The notes beneath the pieces were generated by a model. The model had not been told where the DNA came from and did not search any database. It saw only the letters and a program-made list of their open reading frames with translations. Shown one piece after another: positions 24,464-37,016 of a DNA stretch of 64,000 nucleotides (position 1 is its first letter; each line of letters opens with the position of its first letter). Source of the DNA: Chamaea fasciata (taxonomy: Eukaryota; Chordata; Aves; Passeriformes; Sylviidae); assembly GCA_029207755.1 (NCBI GenBank), contig JARCOQ010000002.1:113757745-113821744 (forward strand). Reading direction: 5' to 3'. Made by a program: the position numbers and the translations under genes.

Positions 24464-24720
24464 GAAACACAGAATCAGAGAGTGGTTAAAATTGGAAAAG
24501 GCTCCAAAATTATCTTGTCCAAGCCTTCATGGATTACCACCTTTTCCACAAAATTAGAGCAGTGGTCCAGTTGTCTCCTGAACATCGCCCTGGGCAGCTC
24601 CTTCCAATGCTTGACAACTTTTTCACTGAAAAAACTCCTCCTGTTTTTCAACCTGGACCTTCCCTGGTGGAACTTGAGGCCATTTCATTTTAGGAAAAGA
24701 GGCTGACCCCCACCCTGCCC
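24464..24720 (-). mobile_element. Old CR1 LINE 3' fragment
   Basis: From the left: ACACAGAATCAGAGAGTGG (tail in reverse complement), AAAATTGGAAAAGGCTCC, TTGTCCAAGCC, CACTGAAAAAACTCCTCCTG and CTTGAGGCCATTTCATTTTA, then AGAGGCTGACCCCCACCC. It is diverged from the GGTTTGGGTTGGAAGGG-type copies, so it belongs to an older subfamily. 5'-truncated. Confidence 0.82.
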
Positions 24721-26606
24721 AAAGGACAGTGCTGCTGTGCTATTTCTCCAGCTTTCTTTGCCATGACTGAAGCACAGGGCACCAGGGGTTCATTCATTTG
24801 GTGCTGCCAGCTCAGTTAGATGACGCCAAGCCATGTGAGCTCATGGGTTCAACCCCTTCAGCTTGCTGGAGCTGATAGAAAATCACCAGCTTTGTCTAAA
24901 TTACAGCTTGGCCCTCGATTAGGTGTCAGGGAGTCAGGTCACTGTGTGGGTGCTGCTGTGACCTGGGTCAGTGGCTGCCTGCACCCTGCAGAGCCTGGGG
25001 ATGTGCATTTGGGCTCCTTCCTTGTGCCCAGGCTCCAGCCTTGATCCCCAGTGACCCAGATTTCGAGGGGTTTTATCTTGATTGACACTGTGTGAGCAAG
25101 CCTGGCCTCCAGATCTGACTGGGGAAAGGTCCTAACAGATGGTTCAGACCTGCAAAGTACTCGTGCTTCACTGAAGAACAGGATTTATGGTGCATCAGGC
25201 ATGTAGGACCATTTTTGTTCATCTTCTGTTTAGTTTCGCTTAGCTCTTCATTTGCTTCTTTCGGCTTTGTCTTTGGGAGCATCCTGACCCATCTCCAAGT
25301 AGTCTCAGCAGGGGAACCAGGATTTTCCAGATCTCTTTGGCTATCCCAGCTGGGCTTTCCAGATACTTTCCCCCCACTCCTTCCCTGCTTGAAAGACAGA
25401 AGTAGCAACCCCTGGCCAGGATAGAAAGGCCAATGGGCAGAGCCAGCTCTTGCCCAAGCCCCCTCTCCACCATCCTGAGGAGCAGCTCCATGCACAGGGC
25501 AGCCACAACACCCTCTACCCACCCCGTGGCCATGCAGGGGTGCCCCCATTGCCCTCCCCATCCCTCTTTGACCTAGGTTGTCCCCCATCACTGCTTGTGC
25601 TCACCCTGTGTCCCGGTGTCCTGCCCAGACAGGCTCTGTCTCTCCTGCCACGCAGCAAACACAGGCTGGATTTAATGGGAATCCTGTGGAAAATCACTGA
25701 TAGTGGCTGTGCAGCAAACAGGTGATTCTACTGTACACAAAATCATCACACCGAATTTTGCCATCTGTTTACAGTCACCTTGTGAGGGAGGGAGAATTTA
25801 AACAGTGAGGGGTTTTAAGGGGGGTGGAGAGGAAATTCCTGTGGCTTTTAAGGCTGAGATTGCAGATGTCAGGGAGAAGGGAGATCTCAAAAAAAGGGGA
25901 GAGGAACCCCAAGGTTTCAGAAGATGAGCAGGTGCATTGAGAAACATGAGTGTTAGACCAGGTCTGAGATCTTTCCATTTTCTTCTGACTTCTCTTTGAA
26001 GGGAGTGGGATGATTTGAGTCACACAGTGCCCTCGGCCCGTCCCATATGAGATTTCAGGGTTTCAGGTGTGAAGGGCTCCATCCAGCCCTGCAGCAGGAG
26101 GCTGAAAAGTTGTTTCCTCCTTCCCCAGAAGTTACTATTCCCGTAGCAGATAAGCAGGCGGTTTATGACTCATCCATTCAAGATTATGTATTAAATAAGC
26201 TGGACTTTGAGCTTTGGCAGCTGAGAGGCAGCACATGTTTGCCAGCTCTGTTAGAGGGGTGACATTTGGAAACCTGGCCATTTACACAGTGACTTTCAGG
26301 CTAAGAAAAACCTCCTCACCTTCAGCAGGAGCTGGGGAAAGTAGCTTGGGTTTCCATGGTTTGTCATGGAAAAATCATTGTGTTAGATTTAAAAAAGAGC
26401 AGCCAGAAACTGGGGGATCTGAAGGTGTCTGACTGTTTGTGCTGACCTGTTTGGGATTCATCTTGTGAGTGAGAGAGAAAGAGAAAAGCTTGCTGAAACT
26501 GGATGGACTAAATATCAGTCCAGGGCAAGTGAGGGGAGGATCACTGTCCTGGTCTAGGTTTAATTATTTAATATTCCTGAAGAGGAGAGCTGCTTCTTGA
26601 TGTTTA
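24721..26606. other. Unique non-coding DNA, no gene seen
   Basis: Open frames up to about 170 codons overlap on both strands between 25073 and 25725, in a GC-richer patch. They have no domain, and I regard them as chance. Confidence 0.5.
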
Positions 26607-26795
26607 TCATGGAATCATGGGATGGTTTGGGTTGGAATGGACCCTAAAGACCATCCAGTTCTACCCCTTGCCATGGGAAAGCACTTTCCACTATCCCAGG
26701 TTGCTCCAAGCCCCAGTGTCCAGCCTGGCTTTGGACACTTCCAGGGATCCAGGAGCAGGCACAGCTTCTCTGGGAAATCTGTTTAAATCTTTTAT
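26607..26795 (-). mobile_element. CR1 LINE 3' fragment
   Basis: From the left: TCATGGAATCATGGGATGG, TTTGGGTTGGAATGGACCC, CTATCCCAGGTTGCTCCAAG and GGACACTTCCAGGGATCCAG, then CACAGCTTCTCTGGGAAATC. 5'-truncated after about 190 bp. 3' end at 26607. Confidence 0.92.
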
Positions 26796-29700
26796 GGGTC
26801 CTGCTGATGAAGTCATGGCCCTGCAGAAATATTCTGGCCTTTACATCTTCCCCTACAGCAGATTCAGCTGTTTCACTGTGGCTTACAAAGCGTGGGCTTT
26901 GCAAACTTGCATTTCTAATTTTTCTCTTTGCAGACCTTTTGTTGTGGCTTGGGTGTTTCTCATGGGCCTGCTGCCTGCAGCAAGCAGAGCAAAAACCTTC
27001 AGTGCTGGTGGCCTGCTTAAGGTTTAGGGTAAATTTGTCCTGGAAAGCAGTTGCAAGATCGACCAGGGGATGAATTTAGTTTCTTCAGTGGATATGCCAG
27101 GCCAACACTGTGCCTACGCTGCAGACAGATTCCATTTGAAGTAAAGCTAAAATGGCAATGAACAAAAAGGAGCCTGAAATGTTACAGCTGAAGAAAAAGA
27201 GACCGAACTTGAGTGTGTTAATCAGTAGGTTTTATATCTTCTTTTCTACTCCAATCCAAACAAGCTCTGCCTGCCCATCTGTGTTATGACCATTCCTGTT
27301 CTCTCTGCAAACACACACCCAGCCTCACAGAGCACCATTTTTCCATGCAGAGGTGGGGTTTGCTGTTGTGATCTTGAAATTAGACCTGCAAGAAGTTCAT
27401 GTCACAATGTTCCTATTTGCCTATCTCTGCTTGTTAATAGCAAAAAAGTGCTATGTTTGCTGAGGCTGATGAGGTTTGACTTTGACACCTTGATGCCACC
27501 CGATCCATTCTGAATTTGCTGCTGCCTGGCAGCTGTGGCTTATTTGTCCAGGATGGTGCTTTCTTCCTTAGCTGTGCCTGAGACAGATGCTGGTTAGGGA
27601 TGGTTCTGTGTGCACAACATCTCCTCTGCTGTGTGTCGGTCATGAGATCTGCTGGGCTCGTGTAAACCTGTGGTGAACTCTTCCGGCACCGAATTTTTCT
27701 GTGCACGGATCACTGCCAAGTGTTTCGGCAAGAGCGAGGGCTCCACGCTCTGCCAGCTCCCCACTGCTCACACAGATGGTTCCAAAAACCATCTGAGCAG
27801 ATCACTTCCCTCCTCTGACAGAGCGAGGTGTTGTTACGCCACGGCGCGGTTACGTTTTCACTGGAAGGTTGTTCCGAAAGTGAACCTCCCTGTTCTTGGC
27901 TTGCCAGTCATTCTCCAGAACCAACTGAAGTTTCTTTCTGAGTTTTATTTAGTTAGAATTTGCTCCCCAGCACAGCAGCAGTAAGGACAGGCGTTGCCAT
28001 AAAATCCTGTTTATTAGTAAACCCAGCGACCTGCCCGGGTGAAAATCCCTTTCCAAAGTCCCACCCTGTTCCTCGGCAGTAGGTGCAACCACCGAGTGAC
28101 GTTAGTTCTGCAGTTTGAGGCTTGAAAAAAAAAAATACCCCAAACCAACATATAATAATTTGCAGATGTTGGCAGATGGCAATGATGTATGAGTTGAAGC
28201 TCTCTTTGGGTGCCAAACCACAAATATATATATCATTTTTTTTATAGTCTCCTGTTCCTGGAATTGAAAGAGGCTTCAAAACAATCAATATGTAAACACA
28301 AATACAGAGCACTCCCTTCTGAGCAACACCAGTGCTGCTACTGCTGCTACACACAGAGGGCTTTTTCTCAGTGGCTGTGTCCTTCTTCAGAGCTGCTTTT
28401 TGTCCTTTATTTACAGGTACAGGTCTGCAGGGCCAGAGCAGCTCCTGCAAAACGAGGGGCGGTGTTCACACTTTCTGAACTTTCTAAGTTCTTGACCAGT
28501 GTAGAGGCTGTTTCAGGCTGACACCAGGATAGAGTTGTGTTTTGCTCACTGCTGGATTTCCTTATGGGCTTTCTATTTAGCAGCACCATGTCCAAGGGCT
28601 TTGAAAACTGAGGTTTTCTCTTTATTCCTCAAAATCTTTATGGCAAGAGTGCTCCTTTCCCTCCGCTGCCTTCCCATGGGTATTTTACTTCTAAACCAAA
28701 GGGGCCACCAATTGCAAACAACACCTGTTTTTATGGGAAAGGAATACTGTTTACACAAGGTTGTTTTAGGAAAAAGAAAACTGTTGAAAAGTTTCTCTTG
28801 GGAAATTCTCAGGCTCAGAAAATATCAGGTCCACAGCCACCTTAGAAAATGAGTTTTCTTTTCACATGAGGGCCATGCAGAAAATGCCATCAAACTTACT
28901 TTGAAGCTAATTTTGGTGTCTTTTTAACACCTTTTCTTGCTGGGAAACGAGCTGATATCATCACCCTGACCACCCAGGGAGGGCCAGGTGGTGGTCAACT
29001 GCAAACCACTTGCAGCCACTTGCTACCAAAGTCAACTTTCCAGTATGGTCTGCCATGACTTTGGGGTATTTGTTGTTAGATTGTGTCTAGCGCACCAGTC
29101 AGAAACTGGGACAACATTGGACTGAGTCTTGTCCAGCCAGATATTGGAGAGAAAGGCTCCTTCCAAAAAAAAGTTTATGGTTAGAAGTGCAGGGCAGCAG
29201 CTGGCAGGTGTAGGAGTGAGACGTGAGGACAATGATCAGGAGGGTGTTTCTTGTTCTCAGCATTCATTGTTGTATTCCTTTCTGCCTTTATCTATTGCAG
29301 CTTTCCTGGAAAAGACAATGGTTTTAAGAAGACTTTAAAGAGGGTAATAAAGTTCCTGAGAATTCTTTCCACCAATCTGCCCTGGGGCAAAAGGGGGATC
29401 TTGGGAGAAAACCCAGAAGTGCTTGTGAAGTGGCAAACTGAAGATGGAAGGGGCACCGCTGGCCCAACACTGTGCAGGCTGGAAGCCCAGCATCCCGGAG
29501 GGATGGTGTGTGAAGGGATGATGAGATGCTGATGGTTTGGTGTGGTTTTGAGGGTGAGGGAAGTCCCCCATGGACAAGATGTACCAAGGCGAGAGCACTG
29601 GGGAGGGAAATCATCTCTGCAGCAGTATTTGAGATGTGTGGAAGCAGAAGGAGCTTTTATTTATTAAGGCTAGAGAAAAAAAAATGTGCTGTCTGAGCAC

Positions 29701-30114
29701 AGATGTAAAGGAATGAAAGGCCACAGAGGGGATTTTTTGCTGCTGGGATAGGTGGGAGACCACATAATTTAGAGAGATGACAGAGGGAATTTGTGTAAGC
29801 TGGACAAAGCAACCACAGGGACCTTTGATCTTACTGGTTAAATCCCAAATGATACAAAGGTGTCAGAGAAACCAGGTGAAAAATGGGATTTTGTTCAACA
29901 AGTTCTTACGTAAAATACTGGGCTTAGCTGAGAAGAAAACAACCATGTAGTTCTCCCTGCTCTCTGGAATTTCTTCAGGAAAAGAAACAGTTATTCAGCT
30001 CTGGGCTATGTGGAGCAAAAGAGAATCTGCAGGACATTTGAACTCATCCTTTGCTGTAGTGAGCACTAATAAAGATGTAAATTAACTGTACTCCAGGAAA
30101 GATACGTTCCTTGG
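26796..30114. other. Unique non-coding DNA with a CpG-richer patch
   Basis: No exon seen. Between about 27690 and 28110 CpGs are denser than in the surroundings (CACCGAATT, TTTCGGCAAGAGCG, GTTACGCCACGGCGCGG, TTCCGAAAG, GTGACGTTAG). A 9-bp-arm hairpin lies at 27773-27795 (CAGATGGTT / AACCATCTG). This could be a regulatory element or chance. A short AT patch lies near 28227-28245. Confidence 0.4.
28851..28970 (+). repeat. Unknown dispersed repeat, copy B
   Basis: Matches 15540-15660 in the same orientation at roughly 78-80% identity. AATTTTGGTGTCTTTTTAAC and AGCTGATATCATCACCCTGA are identical in both copies. Homology stops abruptly after CATCACCCTGA on the right and near TGAGTTTTC on the left, as for a discrete unit. 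Family unknown. Confidence 0.7.
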
Positions 30115-30510
30115 CTAGAGACTAAGGAGAGCAGGGATTAGATGAACATGGTTGTGTAGGAACTGGGGTGATTTGGTCTAAAAAAGTGAGGGATGGGAGA
30201 CAGTACTGTAAAATAAAAGGGTGCTGCAAAGATGAATCCTTTCTTTTTCTCTGTGGTCATGAGGGCAAGAAGTCCCAGGCTTAAATTATGGCAGGAATAA
30301 GTCAGACATCAGGAAAAAAAAAACTTTCTACCAGTCAAAATAGCAAAATCAGGTTTTAAAGTGGCTGGAGAAGCTCTGCAGTCTCTGTCACTGGAGGTTG
30401 TTTCGACCTGAGTAATCAAAAATGGTTCATAAAGGATGGCTGGGCCTGCCCTGCTCCCAGGGATGGGCCTGACATCCCCATAAGGTCTCTCCCAGCCCTG
30501 AAGATTCTCC
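30115..30510 (+). mobile_element. Old CR1 LINE 3' fragment
   Basis: A degenerate but ordered series of old CR1 blocks: GGGGTGATTTGGTCTAAAAA, CCCAGGCTTAAATTATGGCA, GTCAGACATCAGGAAAAA, GTCTCTGTCACTGGAGGTTG and AGGTCTCTCCCAGCCCTGAA. This order matches the older CR1 3' ends found in turtles, crocodilians and birds. It is heavily mutated, so the limits are approximate, and the left 100 bp is the weakest part. Confidence 0.68.
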
Positions 30511-32521
30511 CTGAAGATGAGGTTGCCCACAAGAATTAACATGAAGGATTAAAGGCAAGGCTACACATGGGATGGGTCCTCCTTTCATGTGCTAAAAGAA
30601 GTTTAAAATCTAGGGACAGAATCAACAGGCAACTGCAGCTCAGGGTAAAGGATGGTATAAGTAAAAATACCTTCACTGGCTGGGTGAAGACTTGGAAAAG
30701 CTCATTTAATGAGACTGAGTGTGTTTCCAGTGTGTATCCATGGCAGGAAATTGTTAGAACAGGGCCTAGAATGAGAGAGGAAGAAAGGAACCACTCAAAA
30801 AGGTGAATGGACATGGAGATAGAAGAGAAAGAGAGATCAGTCTACATCTGGAGGGGGATTAAAAGAAATTAGTAGTATCAGAAAGAATAAAGTGCACTTA
30901 TAATGTGAAAAGAAAATTGTTGGAAGAGGCATGGTTCTTCCTTGAAAAGGAAATCAGCAGACAACTTAAGAGAGGGATCACATGCAGATAAGCCACCAAC
31001 AAATCTCATCTCCTTTGTGCTCGGTCCCATGGTGCAGTCACAGAAGAGGGACCAAAAGTGACAGAAGGGTCTGTGGGCTTCTTGTTCATCTTCTGCCATG
31101 TGAAACTGGGAAACTTCACTCTGGAGACAGATGGAAGAGTGTAGTGATGAGTCAGAGGTGATGAGAAGAAAGCTGGGCTTTCTGGTATAGGATCCAGAGT
31201 AGATTCCTAGGTAGGAATCTCTCCGGACAGCTGGAAAGTGGGACAGGGTAATGATGGAGGGAAGTCAGTGGAGTCATGGAACAAAAAGCATCAGGAGTGT
31301 AAGGAAGGGACAGAGAAAAGAGGTGTCAGATGTGAGCAAGGGCTGCCAGTGGCCAGGGCAGACCTTGTGTTGGGAAGCAGAGCCAGCAGGAGGGATTTGG
31401 AGACATGTGAGAAGGAAGCAGAGCTGTGCCACTGATTTGCAGGGAGGAAGGAGCTCGAAGTGGGGCCCAGCAAAATGAAAGTAGTCAGCGGTGACAGGTT
31501 GGAAAGTGTAAAAACACATATGTACAGTGACTGGGTGTGAAGACAAGGATTGAGGGATGATGCACAAAGAAAATGGGAAACAGATGGGAAGTTCTGATCT
31601 GGGGAGAGGGATGGGAAAGGGCAAAGTGGAGTGACCACTTTGGGCAAATGGGACAGTACAGCCAGCAGCAGGGTGTGGGTGATGGGAGATGAAGGAGACA
31701 GAGGACAGGATGTAGATGGAAGGCCAGGACTGGAACAAGGGTGAGGGATGAAGGAGTGGGGATGTAACCTCTGAAATGAAGATGAAAACAAGTGAGGACC
31801 AGTGTGCAGAGCTGCATTTCTGGAGAGAGCTGAAGGGAACCATGAGAGGGCTGGGGCTGAGTGCATTCTGGGCAGTTCAGCTGCAATCCTGAAATCACTC
31901 ATCCCCAGTAAATGTCCCTATCTTCCTCCACAGTACCTAATCAACCTCTAAAGTTCTGAATTCCCACCTGGAAGCCTCTCCAGTGGGGGCAGCCAGCCCT
32001 CTCCCCACCTGACAGCAGTGCCAGATGCTGCTGCTGCTGGAGACTAAAAGGCACTTTGCCTTTTGTATTCGAAGCCCAGATACTTGTTCCCAAGAAGCAT
32101 CAGGGGACTTCTGTGTTTTAGAAAGAAAAATCCAAGCCAGTGGCTTTAAATTATGCACAAGCCTCGAGAGACCTGCATCTCGCTGTGCATTATCCTGGGC
32201 CCAAATAGCGCAAGTGTTGGAGCAAAAGGCCATAAAGGCTTTCTGGGTAAACACTACATATTTAAAAATAAGTTTCAATGGCTGCTGTGTTTCTCTCCAG
32301 CTGGTGGGTGAAGGCAGCCCTCTGTACAGGCTGTGTTCATTGCCTGGAATCTGCTGGCACCTGGAGCAACCTTTATTTGGCTGTGCCCAGGAGCTGAGCT
32401 GCAGCCCCCGAGGTGGAGAGAGCTGGCTGGGACACCCGGAGGGTGACACTTCCTTGGCAGGTCTTCCTGCACAGCCTGTGCCAGTGGGTCTGTGGGAAGC
32501 CTGAAGAAGCTGCAGCTCTTC

Positions 32522-32605
32522 TCCTGCCTCCAGGAAAGCTGCAGCACAATCCTGCTTTCAGGAAAGCTGCAGCACAGTCCTGCCTCCAGGAAAGCTGCAG
32601 CACAT
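32522..32605 (+). repeat. 28-bp tandem repeat, three copies
   Basis: Units at 32522-32549, 32550-32577 and 32578-32605. Each begins TCCTGC and contains CAGGAAAGCTGCAGCACA. Units differ at two or three positions. Twenty-eight is not a multiple of three, so a reading frame would shift from unit to unit, which argues against a coding repeat. Confidence 0.95.
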
Positions 32606-33759
32606 CACTGTCAGCGTGAGCATTGGTGCCATTGCCTCTCTCCTTCCCCCAGCTCATTCCAAGGAATAGCAACTCACTCCAACAAAAAGTGCCCATTTAA
32701 GAGACAAAACCAAAGCATCCCTTTGAAAAATGGGTTGAGCTTGGCTGGAGTTCACAGCATGTGAGAGCACCAAGATGCAAGCCAAGGCCAGGGGATTGGT
32801 ATCCAACAAGTAGTTGAAAGAATGGGAAGTGATTCAAACCTGAATCCCTTTCTCATGGCCCACCTCTGGGAAAGACTAGGAGATATCAGAGTCCACCAGC
32901 AGTGGAGATCTTTGTCAAAATCAGGTTAATTTACTTTTTGTTTTAAAATGAACCAGTGCTATCAGGACTTGGCTTCTTTCTCAGCCATATCAGGCCAGTG
33001 GTGTCTGAGGCATGCAGTGATGATGCACAATCTTGCACAACGCCCTCTTGTTCTGGGACTAAAAGCTGTTTGTTTACATAGTATAAGATGGCCTTTCAGC
33101 CATACAGTGTTGGTTCAGTTTAATGACACTTCTGAGTTTCCATCAGATCATGATGCAGGAGAGCTGCGAGGTTGTGCAACCCAGAGAGAAGTTTCCCATG
33201 CCTGCTGTGACTCAGTGTGTTCCTGGTGTCGTGGAAATAGAAATTAGAGAGTAAGGCATCACATCCTAGCACTGTGTAAGTCGGGCTGTTATGCTTTGGG
33301 TTGCTTTTTTTCTTTTTTTTTTTCATTTAAATTATCTTCTCTCATAGAGCCAACAGTCTGCTGCGCTCCGTGTTTTCAGGGAGCAGCACCAAGAGACTTA
33401 CCAGGCAGGATTCCTCTCAACCAGTCACTCTTAATCCCTTTTACAGAAGAGAAACAAATGCAAATAAGATGCAATTCCCCTCTCCTGGAGTGTCTGCACG
33501 GTGCTCTGCCATTAAACACAATTACAGAGTGGAGCCCAGATCCAGCTTCCATTCCCGGCTGTAGAAACCAAGACAGGGGCGCTCAAAGTTCAGCCCCAGG
33601 TGTCTGCTCTTCAGCTGAAGTGTGAGGAATGCTGAGTTCTCTCTCTGAATGCCCCAGCTAGTGTGGGATATCACCTGGCTGCTCCCCATGCTTCTCCTCT
33701 GGGCATGGAAGGATGTTGGGACAACTCTCATGAGCTTCAGCTGCTTCCACCAGAACTCA

Positions 33760-33797
33760 GAATGCCATCCAGCCTGGCCCTGAACACTTCCAGGTTG
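33760..33797 (-). mobile_element. Possible short CR1 fragment
   Basis: Contains GCCATCCAGCCTGGCCCTGA followed by ACACTTCCAGGTTGCC, which matches the middle of the CR1 3' region as seen in the better copies here. Only about 38 bp is alignable, so it may be a remnant or a chance match. Confidence 0.4.
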
Positions 33798-35263
33798 CCT
33801 CTTAATGGTTAATATTATTGTTTAATGCCTAAATAACAATGCAGAATGTGCCTGGAGTGCATCTAAGGAGTTGCCATTACTCATAAGGATTCCACAGTTG
33901 GTGAGTCTGTGTATTTGCAGAGCCCCGTGTCACGAGGGGGTCACATGGAGAAAGCACTTGTGAAAAAAGGTTAAGAGCTAAACAGACAAAAGAAACATTA
34001 TTGTCACCATTTTGGCAGAGTGAAGCAAGCCTCTGAGGCAGTGGTTACTTAAAAAATCTGTGTCAGCCAGGAGCTGAAAGGAAAATCCCTTTCCAGTTCT
34101 ACTGTAATTCAGATTTTATTGACCACAATTATGTCTTAAACACCTGTAATGCTGAGATCTGATTTACTCAAAAAGTCAGCCAGTTGCTTCTCAGAGTTGT
34201 GAATAATGTTTGGACCCTAAATTTAAGTCTTTGCTTGGACTAGTACAAACTTCTGAAGTCTGGAGCTGCCTCTGATTTTCACAATTTCTTCTCAACTCCA
34301 TCCACTACAGGCAGGTGTTTGGTCACTGCATGTCTGCACAAGGAGCCTTGTCCAGTCATTTAATATTTTCTCTTTTTTTTCCTGGATAAAATTTCATATA
34401 TTTCACCAAATAAGTTCTGCCAGGAAGACCTACAGCTCTTTGAACTAAACAATAATCTAAATACTAAGTTAATTCTGTAGCAGCCTTCTCAGCAGGTTGG
34501 CATTGATGCTTGAAAATGCATTTCCTTTCTGTTTGTTTTTCCTCATTCTTTCTTTAAAGGAGTGTTTATTTAAAAGCTTTTCTTACATATATATACATAC
34601 ATATATATATATATTTTTTTTTTTTTGGTGGGATTTTTTTTTTCCCAGAGTACAACATCTAGAGCTCTACTACAATTTAGCTGCTTTTTTTCCAAGTTCA
34701 TGTCTTGGCTCTACAAAGCAGCTGCACTCCCTGGAGATCCTTTATTGTAGCTGTGTAAAACATTATGAAGTGTGGGAAAAATCTTGATCTCTTGTTGTTT
34801 TTGTATTTCTTTGTGGAGGGATTTTTTTTTTCTTCCCCCCTTCCCCAAGAAAACTGATTTATGGGAGAGGTGTCAGCCAGCCCTTCTCATTACCTCAGGG
34901 TTCTTTTATGGTTTGATATGAAATACAGCCAGCATTTAAAAATCTTTCCTTGACTCCTCACCCAATGGTACCCCCATGCTGGGGGATGTTTTCTCTTCCT
35001 TACTCTTCTTTCTTTGGGATATTTGCTTCCAGGTTTGCTGCTGAATTGGGAACTGCTCCTCCATGGGGGAATTTTTGTGAGGCTTCCTTGGCTTCACTCA
35101 CCCTTCACACACTGATGTTGCTGTTCCTTTCCTCTCTTGCTTCCTGCACTTGGTTGGTTGATTTCTTATTTGATTTTTCTTCTTCCTTTTATGATTCTGG
35201 AAACATATTCCTGGCTATTAGAGAATGAGTCAATACACCAGGCTAGCATTTTTCTCACACACC

Positions 35264-35313
35264 TTTTTTTTTTTTTTTTCCTGCCAGAGGTCATGACTTT
35301 TTGACCTGAATAA

Positions 35314-35358
<45 letters not shown>
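35264..35358. repeat. T run followed by 44-base A run
   Basis: A 16-base T run at 35264-35279 is followed 35 bp later by an uninterrupted 44-base A run at 35315-35358. The pair forms an inverted T/A arrangement. No element body with target duplications is visible, so a retrocopy tail is possible but unproven. Homopolymers of this length are prone to length error. Confidence 0.9.
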
Positions 35359-35360
<2 letters not shown>

Positions 35361-35664
35361 GGGATATGAGAGAAGTCAATAGGTTGGGCTGGTGTTAGGG
35401 AGTTGCATTTCCTTTCTTGATGGGTTCTCTGGTATGAATGCAGCTGCACATGTAATGGGCTAGGTACTGCTGAATGTCCCAAGACTATAAAATTCTGTTT
35501 AAATACGCAAATGTGGAGGGAAAAAATTAGTAAGGGATGTCTCACCAATTTTTCTGATTGCAAGGCTGGCTGGAAGACCTTGATCCTGGGCAGGGATGGT
35601 GAGCACAGAGGATGAGCTTTCCTATCCCCCAGGTGACCCATCCTTGCAAGGCTGGGTAATTCTA

Positions 35665-35983
<319 letters not shown>

Positions 35984-36702
35984 ATTTCCACAGAGTTTTG
36001 CTAATTCTGTATTTGAGGAACAGGGGCTGTCCCCAGGGAATAAATGCCATAACTCTCTGTTCTGAGTTCTAAAGTCCCTCTCAGACACTTGGACAGGTGG
36101 AAGGATAAATTCACACAAGTTCAAGATATTTGTGTGCTGCTTTAACGCATTAAAGGTTTAATTGGCCTGTGAAACTTGACTTTTCATTCTTACAAAATCT
36201 ATGTAAGATATTTAAGAAGGTGGAGTGATTCAGAGTGAAATTCAAACCTAAATCTAAATTTTCAAGTGTAATCACACCCAAGCTCAGCACAGAAGGCCTG
36301 TTTTGTTGGGTTTTTTTTTCCCCCTGAACTACTGGTGAAAATGCCAAGCCAGCATGGCCTCTGTTCCCTGGAAATGTTGTGAAAGTTTTGATTGAATTTA
36401 ATTTCATTCCTATTTCCCAGAAACTGGAAATTTACTTTCTGAAAGCACTGGAAACCATGCTGTTTACTAATGAAATAAATAATAGCAGCTGGGAGGCCGA
36501 GGACAGCAATGATTTCGTAAGTGGCTGCCAGGATGATGGGGAGCTGTGGCTCGGAGCAAACCTGCTGCCAGCTCTGTTCTCAGAGCAAATGCTGGCTCCA
36601 GCTCAGCACAATGCACACGGAGCCTGGGAGCTCTTGGTGCCACGGATTTATCTTGAAAATCAACATTTCCATGTCTGCAGGAGGAAAAAAAAGGGAGGGT
36701 TT

Positions 36703-37012
36703 CTACCTTCAAGGAGGTTGTAGCCAAGTGGGGATCAGGCTCTGCTCCCAGGGAACAGGGACAGGAGGAGCGGGAACGGCCTCAGGCTGGCCCAGGGGAG
36801 GCTCAGCTTGGCCAGCAGCAGGAATTTCCCCATGGAAAGGGTGCTCAGGCCTTGGCAGGGGCTGCCCAGGGAGCTTTGGAGTGCCCATCCCTGGAGGTGT
36901 CACCTGGATGTGGCATTCAGTGCTCTGGGCTGGGGACAAGGTGGGCATTGGACACATCTAGGACTCGATGGTTTAGAAGATCTTTTCCAGCCTAAATTAT
37001 TCTACAATTCAG
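36703..37012 (+). mobile_element. CR1 LINE 3' fragment
   Basis: Starts at CTACCTTCAAGGAGGTTGTA in the 3' part of CR1, continues with GGCTCTGCTCCCAGGGAAC and GGCCTCAGGCTGGCCCAGGG, and ends with GACTCGATGGTTTAGAAGAT and a degenerate tail ATTATTCTACAATTC. 5'-truncated, same subfamily as 20128-20520 and 51682-52066. Its 3' end abuts that of the next CR1. Confidence 0.92.
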
Positions 37013-37016
37013 ACTA

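Larger units (their letters stand above)
30511..35263. other. Unique non-coding DNA, part strongly purine-biased
   Basis: From about 30600 to 31900 the plus strand is rich in G and A. This alone creates the long minus-strand open frames there (189 and 203 codons), since stop codons are rare in a pyrimidine-rich strand. No domain is visible in them. The 33.8-35.2 kb part is AT-rich, with T runs near 34614 and 34827. A TATATA patch lies at about 34587-34613. Confidence 0.45.

Noticed and set aside
31274..31902. Two overlapping minus-strand frames of 189 and 203 codons
   Set aside because: They arise from purine bias of the plus strand. Different frames cover the same bases, and there is no domain or splice structure.
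36379..36723. 114-codon plus-strand frame that looks somewhat protein-like
   Set aside because: Length is within chance, no family is recognised, and it ends inside a CR1 element. A donor-like GTAAGT at about 36516 has no matching acceptor.
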